Shown: in pieces, positions 22,030 to 33,975 of the stretch
How the letters are laid out: each line of letters opens with the position of its first letter
How positions within the stretch are numbered: position 1 is the stretch's first letter
NCBI GenBank assembly: GCA_029931535.1
Contig: JAQPZY010001621.1
Coordinates: 3,014,001 to 3,078,000, forward strand
Length of the DNA stretch: 64,000 nucleotides
Source of the DNA: Margaritifera margaritifera
Lineage: Eukaryota; Mollusca; Bivalvia; Unionida; Margaritiferidae
Reading direction: 5' to 3'
Notes under the pieces: model-generated
Told to the model about the DNA's origin: nothing
Database searches by the model: none
What the model saw: only the letters and a program-made list of their open reading frames with translations
Position numbers and translations under genes: made by a program

Positions 22030-22203
22030 CTCAAATGCATTTGTTGGTTTTACCAACACTTTTATCACATTACTGGCTACATCATGCTGAGGAAATGGGA
22101 GCTAGTGCCTTTCCCAATTACACGAGTCAGCCAACCCAGGCTGGCCTGGACAGGTATTGAACCCATGACAGATGCTCTACCAACTGAGCTACAGCAGGTC
22201 CCA
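22030..22203 (-). mobile_element. tRNA-headed SINE, minus strand
   Basis: Reading the minus strand from 22203, GCTGTAGCTCAGTTGGTAGA is a pol III A box. About 30 bp on, GGGTTCAATACC is a B box. Then come GGCCTGGGTTGGCTGACTC and a body with GGCACTAGCTCCCATTTCC shared with 31796-31945. The A-box/B-box arrangement is that of a tRNA-derived SINE, not a functional tRNA, since no complete cloverleaf follows. Confidence 0.75.
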
Positions 22204-22429
22204 CTGACAGCGAAACATATTTTTGTCAAATGCAAATACTTAATATAATGATTGGATCATTAAAACTTGGTCACTTTTGCAAATAGTGCTTTTTTGTAGA
22301 TCAATGCATTCATAAATTTTTATAACTGTGCATAAGACAGTTTCAGAAAAATGGAGCCAAATGCAAAAACCTGGTACTGACACCTATCTAAACATCAATG
22401 ACCAGTGTTTAGCAGAACCCAGTTTTTTT

Positions 22430-23040
22430 ACCCTTGTCAGTATGCTTGTCTGTATAACCACTGTACCCGATTTTCACAAACTTTCACATAAAACTTTAAA
22501 CACTGTTGACTACAATTCTTGAGTAGGCAAGATAGGTAAGACACAACTCCTTGCATATCAGCATACAAACTTTAGATCTATAGTAATATTATTCTAGTTT
22601 CAGATGAATACAGTCACTGATGTAAAAGATATGTGACCTTAGAAAATTTTACCACAAAACTTTAACATTGTTTACAATGATTAAACATACTTTCTGCTTA
22701 AGCTAGTGAGACAGGCAAGACAGGAATTCCTAACATATCAGCATATAAACTTAGACCTATGGCAATCATATACCAAAGTTTTAGCTGAATGCAACAATGA
22801 AGATTTATGACTTTCAAAACTTGAACACAGAACATGAACACTGTTCACAATGATGAACCAACCTTTCAACTTCAGCAGGCAAGGAAGGAAATGCAGGAAA
22901 CTCCTAGCATACCAGTGTATAATATTTAGACAGACAGTAATATTATCCTAGAGTTTATGCCACTGATGTAGAAGATGTGTGACTTTCAAAATCTTTGGGG
23001 GACAAAACTTTAAGGTTGTTGCTGCAGGCGGAAAAGTGAC
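22430..23040 (+). repeat. Degenerate tandem repeat of about 175 bp, three units
   Basis: Units share AAAACTTTAAACACTGTT, CAGGCAAGACAGG, AACTCCTNGCATATCAGCAT, TTAGACCTATNGNAATATTA and GATGTAGAAGATGTGTGACTT. A single related unit lies at 36620-36830. It is non-coding. Confidence 0.75.
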
Positions 23041-24011
23041 TATTATATCTCACCATGCCTTTACGGATGAGACAGAAAAACAATACTGTTGGGAACAAAA
23101 TACCTATATCTTGCCTATTGTTTGTAGTTAAGACAAACAGATATCTCTGCCTCATTTACTTTCATTGATAAGAAACTTGATGACTCGGTTATTTTACTCC
23201 AGGTGACTGTTATGAAACTACAGAGACAAATTATCTTTTATTTTTTATTCTCTCCAGAATTAGAGTATACACATGACATGCAAAGTTGCAGTGATGAGTC
23301 GTTAAAAACAGAAATAGTATGTCTATCATAGCATTTGTACTTCAGTTGATTAAGGAACAACCAACACAAAGATTTACCTCCTAGGGTGCAGTGTAACACA
23401 AACACCAGAATGGTTCACTATGGTTATAAGTAAATACATTTAAGAAATAAAATGTAGAGATACATGACCATTCTGCCAGAAATGTGCAAATTGCCATTAT
23501 TTTCCTTAAAATTTTTTATTCTCAGTATAAGAACTTGAAATACAGTCAAACCTGCACTAATGACAACCTGTATACAGCATTATTAGCTAGTTTTCAGACC
23601 CATTCATTTTTGCTGTATTATTTGCCTGTATTCTGTGAAAACCTTTCTAACCCAACCTTCAACCATTATCTTTCAGTCCCTTTGCTCAAAATACAATCTA
23701 TGTAGCAACCAATACTTGTTAAAGAACATTAGTCTACTTAATGTTTTATGCGAAATATCACATATTTTGTAAAATTCATAAACTTTTGATGTTCATTTAC
23801 CAATAATTGATAAAAATTACTACTAGTCTATTGAGTTCCAACTGTCTATTAACCCCAATACTTCACTCTACAAGTTCTTTGCGAGCTACAATTTATTTAC
23901 AGCAGTAATTGTTACTAACACTAGCTGATAAATAGATTGATGACCACCTTGCAATTACGTAAACTGTTCTAAAATACTATAATAAATCATAATGGAGATA
24001 TTCCCGCTGTC
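23041..24011. other. Intergenic stretch with a possible lone pogo-like end
   Basis: TACAGTCAAACCTGCACTAA at 23542 resembles a pogo/Tigger terminal repeat, but no partner end was found. Nothing else is recognised. Confidence 0.35.
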
Positions 24012-24521
24012 ATGGTTTGTACAGCCCCAGAGAGTTGTTTTTCAAGGAGTTTTCAAGGACTTCCAAATGTTTTCAAGTAGTATTTTTTTCTTATGGAACT
24101 TTCTCCATATATTATTTTGTTTAACACTGCTGAAATAGGTACAAAAGAAAAATACTAATTAGCATGCCACTACAGCAAAGCAGTGGCATAGCAACTGCCC
24201 AAGGGGGAGAGGGCCTACATTTCTTGCTACAGCCAAGGGATGCTACTCCCTCTGGTAACTATGTAGTGTTATTTGATCCACCCAACTGTATCCCATTTTA
24301 TTTATTTTTATTTATTATTTTTTTAAAAATAAGTATATATAAATAAAAACAGTTCTGAATTAAAAAGTGATATATTTGATTCAATTTTAACATTTTGTAT
24401 TCATATAAAGTCAAGGAGCTTAGGGAAAATTTCAAGGAGTTTTTCAAGAAATTCAAGGACTTTTCAAAGATAATACTAACCCTTCAAATTCAAGGATTTA
24501 TCAATGTTGTATGATACATGG
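24012..24521. mobile_element. MITE with subterminal TTCAAGGA motifs, copy 1
   Basis: The ends are imperfect inverted repeats (ATGGTTTGTACA and TGTATGATACATGG). Subterminal TTCAAGGA or TTTCAAG words recur at both ends. The centre (GATGCTACTCCCTCTGGTAACTATG) is shared in order with a second copy at 33138-33583. No coding frame is credible. Confidence 0.65.
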
Positions 24522-26159
24522 CTATTTGCAGTTGCTTGATTCAGTATTTATAAACAAGTAGTGGAGGGAACGCAGGAGTTGCAATGAAGAATTTTTATAT
24601 TGGTATGAACTCAAAAGATGTGCAAGTATAACAAGGCTAGAGGTTTACACAAATAGGAAAAAGTTAATACTCAGTAAATGCAAATTTGTGACTTTAAATG
24701 GTTTCCAACAAAAAAGAACTGAATTCTGTTATATATGGGTTTTAATTAATTACCTTAATAGAAAAAGTATCTGTCTATTTGGACCACATTTGGCAGTTCA
24801 TCTGAGTCTTTTAAGCAGCCACCTCTGGGAAGCGAGAAAATTGACCTCTAAAGACAGGCGGTTGTTTTACAGAAGTTACTGCAACAGTAATTTACTTTAC
24901 AGGACCTTGAAAATGTGACCTTTTTAAACTTAATAAAGGCAACCCTTAAGGTAGGTTTGATGGCAATATAAATTCTTTTGAAGGTAAATAATAGACATTT
25001 TCTATACTTTTTTGGAAAACTATCTTGATATACAATCATATTTGCAACTGTTCTGCCAGCAGAAGACGAAAAAATTATATTAGTAAAAAATGTCCTTACA
25101 CTCCTGTGTGTTTACATATGAGTAATATTTATATCAAATTTGAAAGAGTGATAATAAATTATACAAATATCTACTGATCTAGTAAACTCTGAAAGTAAAT
25201 ATAAGTATATACATTGTTAACTTTGTAGATTTTCACTGCAGTTGTGCTGACAGGAATGTCAGAAGGATAGAAAGTGAGGATTGTAACAAAAAAGTGTTTA
25301 AAAGAATGAAAACATGTACAAAATCCTTGACAAAGAGAACAAATCTCATCAGTCATTCTATATGTGAATGAAAATGATTTTAAAGAAATATAATCTCTTA
25401 TGAGTACTTTACCATGTGAGCTTGATATTTTTTTGGATGGAAATGAAATGAAACATGTTTGTAGTCCCTCACTTTTTCAATATATGAAAATAACCAGACT
25501 TCTTTCTAAACCTAAACAGAACAAGCCATATAAAGCTCTCCCTCTTTATAACTGCTGACCATGTTATATTGAGAACAACGATATGTACTGAACCGTGATA
25601 TATTGAGAATAGCGAATATACTGAACCATGGTATAGAGGGCACTATCAAAACTTTTTAAACAATGGTGTTATGAAAAGTAAATGAAGATATATTGAGGTT
25701 ATATTCATAGATCTACAGTATTTCATAATCTAACTTTTGGCTCCAAAGAACATTTTAAGCAAAATTTCACATATCAAACACAATATTCAGGTTATCACAT
25801 AAATTTCAAGATTTTCCAAGACATTTCTATGACATTATGAAGATGAATTTTGATGTTTCAAAGACAATTTTAATAGTCAACTTGACACAAATCCCTCTTT
25901 ACCATTACAAATTGTACAGCTATTGGGCAAAAGATGTCTTACCATATATTAGCCCAATGACAATGATATTCAAATTTAAATTGGGAGCAGCTTTAAGTAT
26001 GATAATGAAATTTCAACAACAGATTCTCTGAATGATTCTGAGGTCATACAATATCTGGACTAAATGTGTCTATTTAATAATTGCTGACAATCAATAATTA
26101 GGTTATAACCTACCATGTTAAATATGAGACCATGTCATAAAACACATATGAACATAATA
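24522..26159. other. Intergenic stretch, nothing recognised
   Basis: AT-rich, short chance frames only. A near-duplicate phrase (TATATTGAGAA with ACTGAACC) occurs at 25566-25635. Confidence 0.45.
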
Positions 26160-26434
26160 ACAAGAAATTACAGATTTATTTATTTATTGCCCCAGGTTTA
26201 TTAGAAAAGCCCCAGCTGGTATTCAGCTTTGAAAAAAGAAAGAACTTTAAAACTCTTTGGAACAATACAATTATCCATCATACTGATGGGTCCAATGTAT
26301 GCAGCAGGACCTAGGCAAATCAATGTATGTATACAATATGATCACATGCCATTTAATTTAGGGTAACAGTTGTTAATCATGGTTGCAGTCTTTACACTGA
26401 AAATAGGTTAATCTGCTTGGGCTGAAGGAAAGCA
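26160..26434 (-). terminator. PUM3: PUM3 3' UTR and polyadenylation signals
   Basis: Downstream of the stop codon on the minus strand, overlapping AATAAA signals occur at 26175-26188 and another at 26197-26202. This gives a 3' UTR of about 250 bp. The cleavage site itself cannot be seen. Confidence 0.7.
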
Positions 26435-26567
26435 TCATGTAAGCGAGTCTAATTTCTGTAGCAGAACCTGGGCACCCTTAAATGTCATTTTCTTCAGGGA
26501 TTTCCGAATGCCCATCAGTTGAGACACCACCTGCTTTGTGATTTCCGGGTGTTCCAATTCCAGAAGG
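26435..26567 (-). CDS. PUM3: PUM3 last coding exon
   Basis: The acceptor TTTCTCTACAG ends at 26568. One base completes a split codon, then 43 residues LLELEHPEI...LLQKLDSLT and TGA at 26435-26437. The family ends in a similar LLEKL-type tail. Residues 354-397 of the window's peptide. Confidence 0.93.
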
Positions 26568-26912
26568 CTGTAGAGAAAGAATAAGTAGGTTTTAATAAAA
26601 AAAATTGTCTCGAAAAATTACACATATATGCATAGGGTTCATGGTGTTTGAAGTGCATAAATCGTGTTCATCTTACAGGTGCTTGTAGATTTTTGACAGG
26701 TATTTTTGCTTTGCCTCTGATGCCTTAAACAAATAGGCTATAGGATTCATTTCTAATTATTACCCATATATACCATTGGAGTAACATATGATTCATAAAT
26801 TTCTTTGACAAACTACAACTAAAATTATCTGTGATAAGAATGTATTTTTTTTGGAGGGGGGGGGGGGTAAAACTAATTTTAATTACATAATACTAACCTG
26901 CTACTATTGCAT
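26568..26912. other. PUM3 last intron, 3' part
   Basis: Holds a run of about 11 G near 26858-26868 beside a T run. Nothing else is seen before the TIR element. Confidence 0.5.
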
Positions 26913-27628
26913 TGCTTATCATTTTTGGGATGCCAAGTCTCCAGTCCAAGCTAAATGCTCATTCCTCCAATTAGTAATTGGAGACTCATAATTTAAAAGA
27001 ACATGATCCCAGTCAGATTCCTCAGCCATAGCCAACATAGTGAATACATTCCTCTTTTGACTTTGACCGAGACTACAGGACATCAGAGCAGAGTGAGGAG
27101 AGTACCTACTAGGGCAATGGGAAGAGGAAGACGCTGCAGGAGAGGGTGCAACTCCCTAGGGCTGACTACCTCACTTGACCTCTTCGACCACCTCATCTAC
27201 CGAACAACCAGAGGGAGATCTGATTATGGCTTTCTTGTTTCTCTGTTGAAGCTAACTCTGTTTGAAGAACTTTTAAGGAGGTGCCTGCAGTTGGTCAGTG
27301 TGTGCATGTCTCCTGGCTGGTTTCAACAGGCCTGGAGTCATGGCCAGGGAGTGGTGTTACTGGTCCCTCTAATCCTGTGATGCTACAGAGGGGATGAGGC
27401 CTCCGAATAGTGTCTCTGCCTGAAGTGGTGCATCCCCAAGTCGGTATCTCTGTGAAGGTGGAGAAGCTCTGCAGAGTGCCATTGACATGGAAAGTGCATG
27501 CCTTGACATTTTCACCACAGCCTCAAGCAAGAACTGAAGCGGCACTGGAGACATTCCTCCTTCAAAGACTGAAGAAGGCAGCTGAAAAGTGATTGGCATG
27601 GAAGGCGATTGTCACTAGGGTTTGAGCC

Positions 27629-28075
27629 TTAAGTTCCAAGGCCTTTACCAGGAGATGAACCCAGGTCCCTGCCTATATCCCCACTTGAGACGCATGGAGT
27701 CGAAGGGATGAGGCTAAAGGGGTCAAGCAGGGGAATAAACCTGACAGCTGGAGGTAGAGACCAGAAGCCAGAAAACAGCAGGATCCCTAATGGAAGGGTA
27801 GGACCTGCCGCAGCTCGCTCTTCTGAGAACTCATTTGAGTCCATCAGAATGGAAAGGACATCATCATCCTGAACCCGCTCCCAAGGTGAGACAGGACTGT
27901 CCTCCCTGGCATCCCTCTCTGAAGAGGGAGATGTTGCATTAGGCTTTGTGTTGTCCTGTAACTGCTCATGGGGTGGTGGAGGTGGAGGTGGAGGTGGAGG
28001 TGGAGGTGGAGGTGATGGGACTAACCCTACTAGCTGTCCTCCTAGGCGAATGGGATCACTGATCCCTTCTCAACT
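27629..28075 (-). pseudogene. Proline-rich ORF relic inside the TIR element
   Basis: Read on the minus strand, one frame stays open from about 28075 down to 27629. It gives SDPIRLGGQL, then about 15 prolines from the (GGTGGA)n run, then an acidic Ser-rich linker, DDDVLSILMDSNEFSEE and a hydrophobic stretch. The frame at 27369-27599 may continue it after a break. I do not recognise the protein; it may be an accessory or transposase-linked ORF of the element. Confidence 0.45.
27970..28015 (+). repeat. (GGTGGA)n microsatellite
   Basis: About eight hexanucleotide units, encoding polyproline on the minus strand. Confidence 0.9.
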
Positions 28076-28460
28076 GTCTTTGATGTGGTGACCTGCCTCC
28101 TTTTTGTTGGACAAGGCTGAAGGTGAATGTGTAGGTCTCCATCCGGTCACATCCACCAAAACTTGAAATCAAGGTAGGGGCATCCATGATGTCATTGGGG
28201 TGGGGTAAGGAGACTCAGTACCATGTAAAGGTTGTCCCCAAATCCCATCCCATATAGATTAAACGGCAACATAGGGAATATGGAAGATGATGCCAAGGGG
28301 GTGGGGGTGACGCAAGATCTGACAGATAAGCATGCCTCTGATCTATCTGATTGCTTTTCTACCATCATTGGGAAGGCATACCTTGCTTATATTGGTCACC
28401 AGAACTTAAATTACCTTGAGAGGGTGCTGCTCCTTCCAGCTGGGAAGGCACAACTCACTC

Positions 28461-28817
28461 TCAGGGACTTTTCCTCTTTTGGGAGGGGCCAAGGCTCCTA
28501 TCTTTCACCAGCACTGATGGCATTGAACCAAGCATTAGGACTCCTTGACCTTTTGGCAATCTCCGAACCACAGAGATTGATCTTGGGTTCTTCTCCACAA
28601 AGGGAATTGACTTTCCTAAACCTGCAAGAGATCCAGGCTCCTCGTGGCTACGGAGGGGGGCATCATGTGATGACAAGAAGGAAGCAGGACCTTTCCTTCT
28701 CCTTCTATAGGTGTTCCAACTTTCTGCCAAGTCCCACACTTGATCTGTCAATAGACAACATATTGATCCATGTGTGCACAACCAGTGAATGATTGGCAGA
28801 TGGTGTATGTATCCCAC
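28461..28817 (-). pseudogene. Cys/His-containing N-terminal ORF relic of the TIR element
   Basis: A 118-codon open frame on the minus strand. Its start has WLCTHGSICCLLTDQVWD followed by AESWNTYRRRRKG, which could be a degenerate zinc-binding segment with a basic patch. The overlapping plus-strand frame (28232-28792) is longer but has no domain-like character. I prefer the minus frame because the polyproline relic lies downstream in the same orientation. Function unknown. Confidence 0.4.
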
Positions 28818-29253
28818 GGGGCCTTCTTGTGCCTACACTTACCCAGACCCTGCAACATATCAATCTCTCAAAGAGAAAAAATTACAAAAAACAAGATAAC
28901 GGGAACCAAAAAACAAGGTTAATCGGGAACCAAACAAGGGTAGGTAATACTTACCCAAACATTGATTACTAAGAAGGGGTTAACACTGAACGGAAGCACC
29001 ACCTGCTAAGCAAGGTGCAAAACCCTTCAAAATCAGCAGAAGAACACACAAAAACCAACTCAAATAATGCAAGGACTGGGTAGAAAAACACTTAATTGAC
29101 ACAAACAGGTATAAGATTGACAGAAAAGACATTTAAAAATAATAACAGATGAATTTTGATGATCATGTTATTTTCAATTCTGGGCCTCTAATTGAAGGAG
29201 CGAGTATTTAGCTTGGACGGGGGATTTGGCATCCCAAAAATGGTAGGTATGTA

Positions 29254-30984
29254 TTACTGCTATTACAAATATCCTTGCATTCATTGGATCAAAGTATACT
29301 GCTTTGTGCTCTGTTAAGATACCACAATGAATTTACAGTGCAATAAATTGAAAAGAATGAAGAATATGTACAAAATCCATATGATCCTAGTTTTTACCTC
29401 AAAATTGTACGAGATTAGGATGATAAACAGTCAATTTCATCAAAAGTAGCAGATAAACATGGACAACAAGAGCTGAAAGTTAAGTCCATGGTCAAAGCAT
29501 TGCGACCTTGACGTAAAGATCAAAGGGGCAAGCGGGCTTGTTGCAGAATGAATGGTCTTAACCTCACAATGATTCATCCAAAGTATGAAGAAAATCCATC
29601 AAGGTGTTTCGGAAATATAAGCAAAAACAAAAACAAACTTTAAACAAAATTTAACGCAAAATTTCTGACTGCGACCTTGAGCCAAAGCATGTCACAGAAT
29701 TAACTCCCTTGACTTCATAATGATTTACCCTAGGTAAGAAAAAAAATCCATCCAATTATGTTCAAACTGGATCACAATTATGGCTTCCAGAGTGGTAAGA
29801 AACTCAACCAATCACATGCAAGATCACCTCATAAATATGCATGGATCTTGCTAATTACTGAAACAGTCCAAAATCTTAATGATATCAGGATATATACTTA
29901 ACATGTCTGATCAAAGTCAGATCACAAATATGGCTTTTGAGTGGTAACAATCAGATGGAAGATTACATCATTAATATGGTTCGATTTTGCTGATTATCAA
30001 ACCCAACCAAGATCCAGATGATATATGCCAATATTCCAACTCTGATCAAAATCAGGTCAGAAATATGTCCTCCAGAGTGGTGACAGGCTCAGCAAAACAG
30101 CTGCAAGATGACCTCAATAATATGTGTGGATCTCTCATTATTGAAAATGCCAGAGATCATAATGATATAAGCATATATTTCAAGTTTGATCAAAATCAGA
30201 TCAGAAATATAGTCTCCAGCATGGTAACAAGGTTAGTCAATCAGGTACAAGATCACCTCATTAATATTCTTGGATTTTGATTATATAAAACATTTTCTAA
30301 GTGTGATTGAAATGAGATCAGAAATATAGACTTGAGAATGGTAAGAAGCAATTATTGACAGGCAGATACACATCGGATGATGCACAACAAATGACACACT
30401 ACAGATGTAGGGCAATAATGTAAACTGACTGGGCCTGATGGCCATGTGAGCCAATGAAAAAACCAAAACTTTAATGTAAATGGTTTATGACTGACCTTGA
30501 GTCAAATGTTAAAGGGGCAAGCACATATGACACAAAATGAATGTCGTAGATTCATAATGATGCATCCTAAGTATGAAGAAAATCCATCCAAGGGTTTAAC
30601 AAATAAAAGCTGTAAACCAAAACCTTAACAAAATTTTCTATGACTGTGACCACGACTTCAATGTCATAGGGGCAACAATAAAAATGTTCTCTACTATAAA
30701 CATGCTTTTGTTTTCTACTTTATAATAATAAATTGAATAATGTATATATATATAAAAAAACACCTATATTTCTATCAGAATGATACACAAAATATGGTAC
30801 TGTATATTTAGATTGGTCTTTTTATTGGAAGACTGATCAAAACAACAGCCTTTAAGTTTATTTAAAGTCAGCTGTAAGCTGAAATTGATCTTTGCAAGAT
30901 TTTCATAAAACAATCTCTGTAATAGCGAGAAACCAAAAGAGAAACTATTGAAGTAGACATTAAAAAATAAAGACATTTACTTAC
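29254..30984 (+). repeat. Nested degenerate tandem repeats in PUM3 last intron
   Basis: An outer family (GACCTTGA, CAAAGGGGCAAGC, GAATGAATG, AATGATNCATCC, AGTATGAAGAAAATCCATC) occurs at about 29450-29740 and again at 30460-30665. Between them, at 29750-30345, is a different set of four units of about 150 bp (GATCAAAATCAGATCAGAAA, CTCCAGAGTGGTAACA, CAAGATCACCTCATTAATAT). The second set seems inserted into the first. Confidence 0.65.
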
Positions 30985-31075
30985 AAGACTAGAGTGAAGC
31001 ATCCCCTGTTACATGCTGCCCATGATTTCAAGGAGCCTTCCCCAAGATTCCTCAAAAGAACTTCAGAAAACAACA
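30985..31075 (-). CDS. PUM3: PUM3 exon (second to last)
   Basis: Acceptor CTACAG at 31076-31081 and GTAAGT donor at 30979-30984. Encodes LFSEVLLRNLGEGSLKSWAACNRGCFTLV between split codons. LKSWA-NRG is a family hallmark near the end of the CPL region. Both phases match the neighbours. Confidence 0.93.
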
Positions 31076-31795
31076 CTGTAGTAATATAAGAATGCAAGAA
31101 AACATCACAACAAGCACGATTGATACACAAGCTGACTGCTGTAAGATAGATTTGAAATGAAATGCACTAAAACTTTGATTACTCCATCATCCATGAATTA
31201 TTTGGCAGACCCAAACACTTTGTTTAAAGTATCAAGTATAATAACATAGGTACTACTGGGCTAGGCAAATAAATGGTAGAGTAAAATGTTATTTAGAATG
31301 ATTCCAGGTGAGCTTCACATTATTTTGCTTGTATAGAAGAATCAACAGGGAACCGGTATGGAATTGTATGCCAGATGTAATGCCTTCCACTATTGTAAAT
31401 CTTCATTTAGATTGATCAGTCCAACTGCCATTTACTATGATTTAGAATTTAAATAGCACAAAATAGTACAGGATAAACCGGAAATGTGTCATGGAGCATG
31501 GATCCCCAACCACTGTTGTGGTGGATCATAAAACAAGAGGCCCAAGACGACCTGAGATTGCTCAACAATAGCCAAATGCATGAGCAGTTTGCCATGAAAT
31601 CTGTGTCAGTACAATGTTTGTAAAACAAGAGTCCCTTGAATGGCCTGATGGCCGAAAATAATTTCTTGGAATCCATGATAAGATTGTTTCCTCTTTTTAA
31701 CTGCTGATGATGAAAACATCTCTGATATTCTTGAGCAATAAAATGATTTCCAATATGGCCACCATGGTGTCCATAATAATGGTGGTGGTGGTTTG
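31076..31795. other. Intron stretch, nothing recognised
   Basis: Minus-strand frames at 31449-31812 overlap repeat-like text (CAAATGCATGAGCAGTTTG, ATGGTGTCCATAATAATGG) and are not credible exons. Confidence 0.45.
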
Positions 31796-31945
31796 AATGG
31801 CACTTTTAACACATTATTGGCTATATCATGCTGAGGAAATGGGAGCTAAGTGTCTTTCCCAATGGCACAATGAGGCGGCTGACCCAGGCTGACCTGGGCG
31901 GGTATCGAACGAGCAACCCTTGGATTACAAGTCCAACTGGCCATA
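31796..31945 (-). mobile_element. SINE fragment, minus strand
   Basis: Shares ATCATGCTGAGGAAATGGGA, CTTTCCCAA, CCCAGGCTGACCTGG and a B-box-like GGGTATCGAAC with the SINE at 22030-22203. The tRNA head is cut short after AAGTCCAACTGG. Confidence 0.7.
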
Positions 31946-31954
31946 ATGAATCTA

Positions 31955-33975
31955 AGATTGGCACCATTTTCATTTAGGCCCAACAAGAAGTCTTTTGGTG
32001 AAAACCCTTTGTCAATAAGAAAATCCATTCTTCTGGAGTAGCGATAAGATTTTCATAGTGGCCATATCAGATGTAATATCAGCACCATTTTCATTTAGAA
32101 CCAACTAGATATCGTAAGAAGTCTTTTGGTGAAAACCCTATGGTGATATGACCATGCATTCAGAAGAAGTAGTCATAAACAGATTTTCAAGATTGAGAAC
32201 CAACTAGATATGAAAAGTCTTTTTTTGAAAACCCCACATTGATATGACTGTAGCCATATTTGTTATCAGATTGGCATCATTTTCATTATGAGCAACTAGA
32301 CACCACAAGAAGTCTTCTGGTGAAAATTCCATGTCAATATGACTTTCTGTTTAGGAGTAGCAATAGCAAGATTTTCAAGATGGTTGCCAAGATGGCCATA
32401 CAGGATGCCAGATCAGCACCAATTTCATTACGAACTAATAGACGTCATAAGAAATCTTTGGTGAAAATCCAATATGACCATTCATCCAGTCGAAGCAGCA
32501 ATAACAAGATTTTCAAGATGGCCACCATGGTAGTGGCCATATTGGATGTAGTGTCAGTACTACTTTGATTTAAAACCAACTAGATATCCTAAGAAGTCTT
32601 TGGGTGAAAACCCCATGTTGATATGACTATTCAGGTGGAGTAGATTTTCAAGATTTTCAAGATGGCCACCATAGTAGTGGTCATATTGGATGTATTGTCA
32701 GTACAACTTTGATTGAAAACCAACTTGATATCCTAATAAGTCTTTGAGTGAAAACCCCATGTTGATATGACCATTCACGTGCAGTAGATTTTCAAGATTT
32801 TCAATATCACTGACATGGTACACTTAGTGGCCATATTGATGTCAATGTGACCATCGGTCAGGAGGAGTAGTGATAACAAGATTTTTAAGTATTTTAGAGG
32901 TCAGATCAGAACCATTTTAATTGAGGACCAACTTCATAAAAGTCTTCTGGTGAATACCTCATGTTGATATGACTATCCATTAAGGAGGAATAGCAATAAC
33001 AAGATTTTCCAGATGGCTGCTTTGGCAGCCATAGTGGATGGCAGATCAACATAATTTTTTCTAAAGACCAACCAGACAACATAAGAAGTCTTTTGGTTAA
33101 ATCCCATGTCGATATGACCATCAGTAAAGGAAGAGTGCATGGTTCGTACAGACATGGAGAATCTCTTTCAAGGACTTTCAAGGGGTGTACAAGAACTTCA
33201 AAAAGTTTTCAAGGATAATATTTTTCTTATGGAAAATTAACTTTCTTCATATGTCAATTTGTTTATCAATGCATAATAGGCACAGTGTAGAAGCAAAACA
33301 CATTACTGTGCCACTCAGCAAAGGATGCTACTTCATCTGGTTAACTATGTGTCATGTGTCTTTTGATCCACACCATTTTATTCCATTTATTATTTCTGGA
33401 AAATGTGCAAAGAAAAAAAATTCTGATATTAAAAAGTGATTCATTTTATTGTTAAAACATTTCGAATTTCCTCAGATAAATTCATGGGGTTTTCTTTGGC
33501 AAAATTAAAGTTTTCCAACAAATTCAAGAACTTTTCAAGGCAACCCCTCGAAATTCAAGGTTTTTTCAAGGTTGCACGTACCATTGGGTGGTGATAAAAA
33601 TATTTTCAAGATGGCCACCATGGTGGCCATATTGGATTTCAGATTGGCACCATTTTCATTTAGGACCAACTAGACATGATAAGAAAACTTTCAGTGAAAA
33701 AGTCATGTTGATATGACCATCCATTCCGGGGCAGTAGCGATAACAAAATTTTAAATATGGCCACTATGGCAGCCATATTGGATGTCTGAACAGCACCATT
33801 TTAATTTAGGGCCAGCTAGACCTTGCGATGAATGTGTGTGTCAAGTTTCATGGCAATCCTCAAAGTAGCTTACTAGGAGTAGTGATAACAAACTTGTGCA
33901 AATGTATGCACGGACAACTAACAACAGGTCATCCCATAAGCTCTTTTGGTCTATGACCAGTAGAGCTAAAACTTA
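31955..33975 (+). repeat. AAGATGGCC tandem-repeat tract ending in a 3' hairpin
   Basis: About ten diverged units of roughly 150 bp, interrupted by a MITE at 33138-33583. At 33608-33627 lies the perfect 20-bp palindrome ATGGCCACCATGGTGGCCAT. The tract ends with ACGGACAACTA, CCCATAAGCTC and a stem-loop at 33940-33966 (CTTTTGGTC, loop, GACCAGTAG) followed by TAAAA. A repeat block plus a 3' hairpin resembles non-autonomous Helitron-like (pearl/HINE) elements of bivalves; this is inference. Confidence 0.7.
33138..33583. mobile_element. MITE with subterminal TTCAAGGA motifs, copy 2
   Basis: Ends ATGGTTCGTACA and TGCACGTACCAT form a 12-bp inverted repeat with one or two mismatches. TTCAAGGAC and CAAGGNNTTTTTCAAGG words cluster at both ends, as in copy 1 at 24012-24521. 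The insertion splits the surrounding tandem-repeat tract cleanly, which supports the borders. Confidence 0.75.

Larger units (their letters stand above)
26913..29253 (-). mobile_element. 2.3-kb DNA transposon relic with about 90-bp terminal inverted repeats
   Basis: The left end (CATTTTTGGGATGCCAA, then GTCCAAGCTAAATGCTC, then CCAATTAG) recurs inverted at the right end at about 29188-29250. Similarity continues inward to about 27010 and 29150. The interior has clearly higher GC than its surroundings and holds broken minus-strand frames (27369-28817). No catalytic motif is visible and the target duplication is unclear, so no superfamily is assigned. Confidence 0.75.

Noticed and set aside
22150..22203. 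Functional tRNA gene
   Set aside because: A and B boxes are present, but no complete cloverleaf or aminoacyl stem follows; the body continues as a SINE shared with two other loci.
23542..23700. pogo-like end TACAGTCAAACCTGCACTAA as a complete element
   Set aside because: No inverted partner with TA flank could be found nearby.
28232..28792. 186-codon plus-strand ORF
   Set aside because: It lies inside the TIR element, overlaps a more plausible minus-strand relic and shows no domain or repeat-independent coding character.
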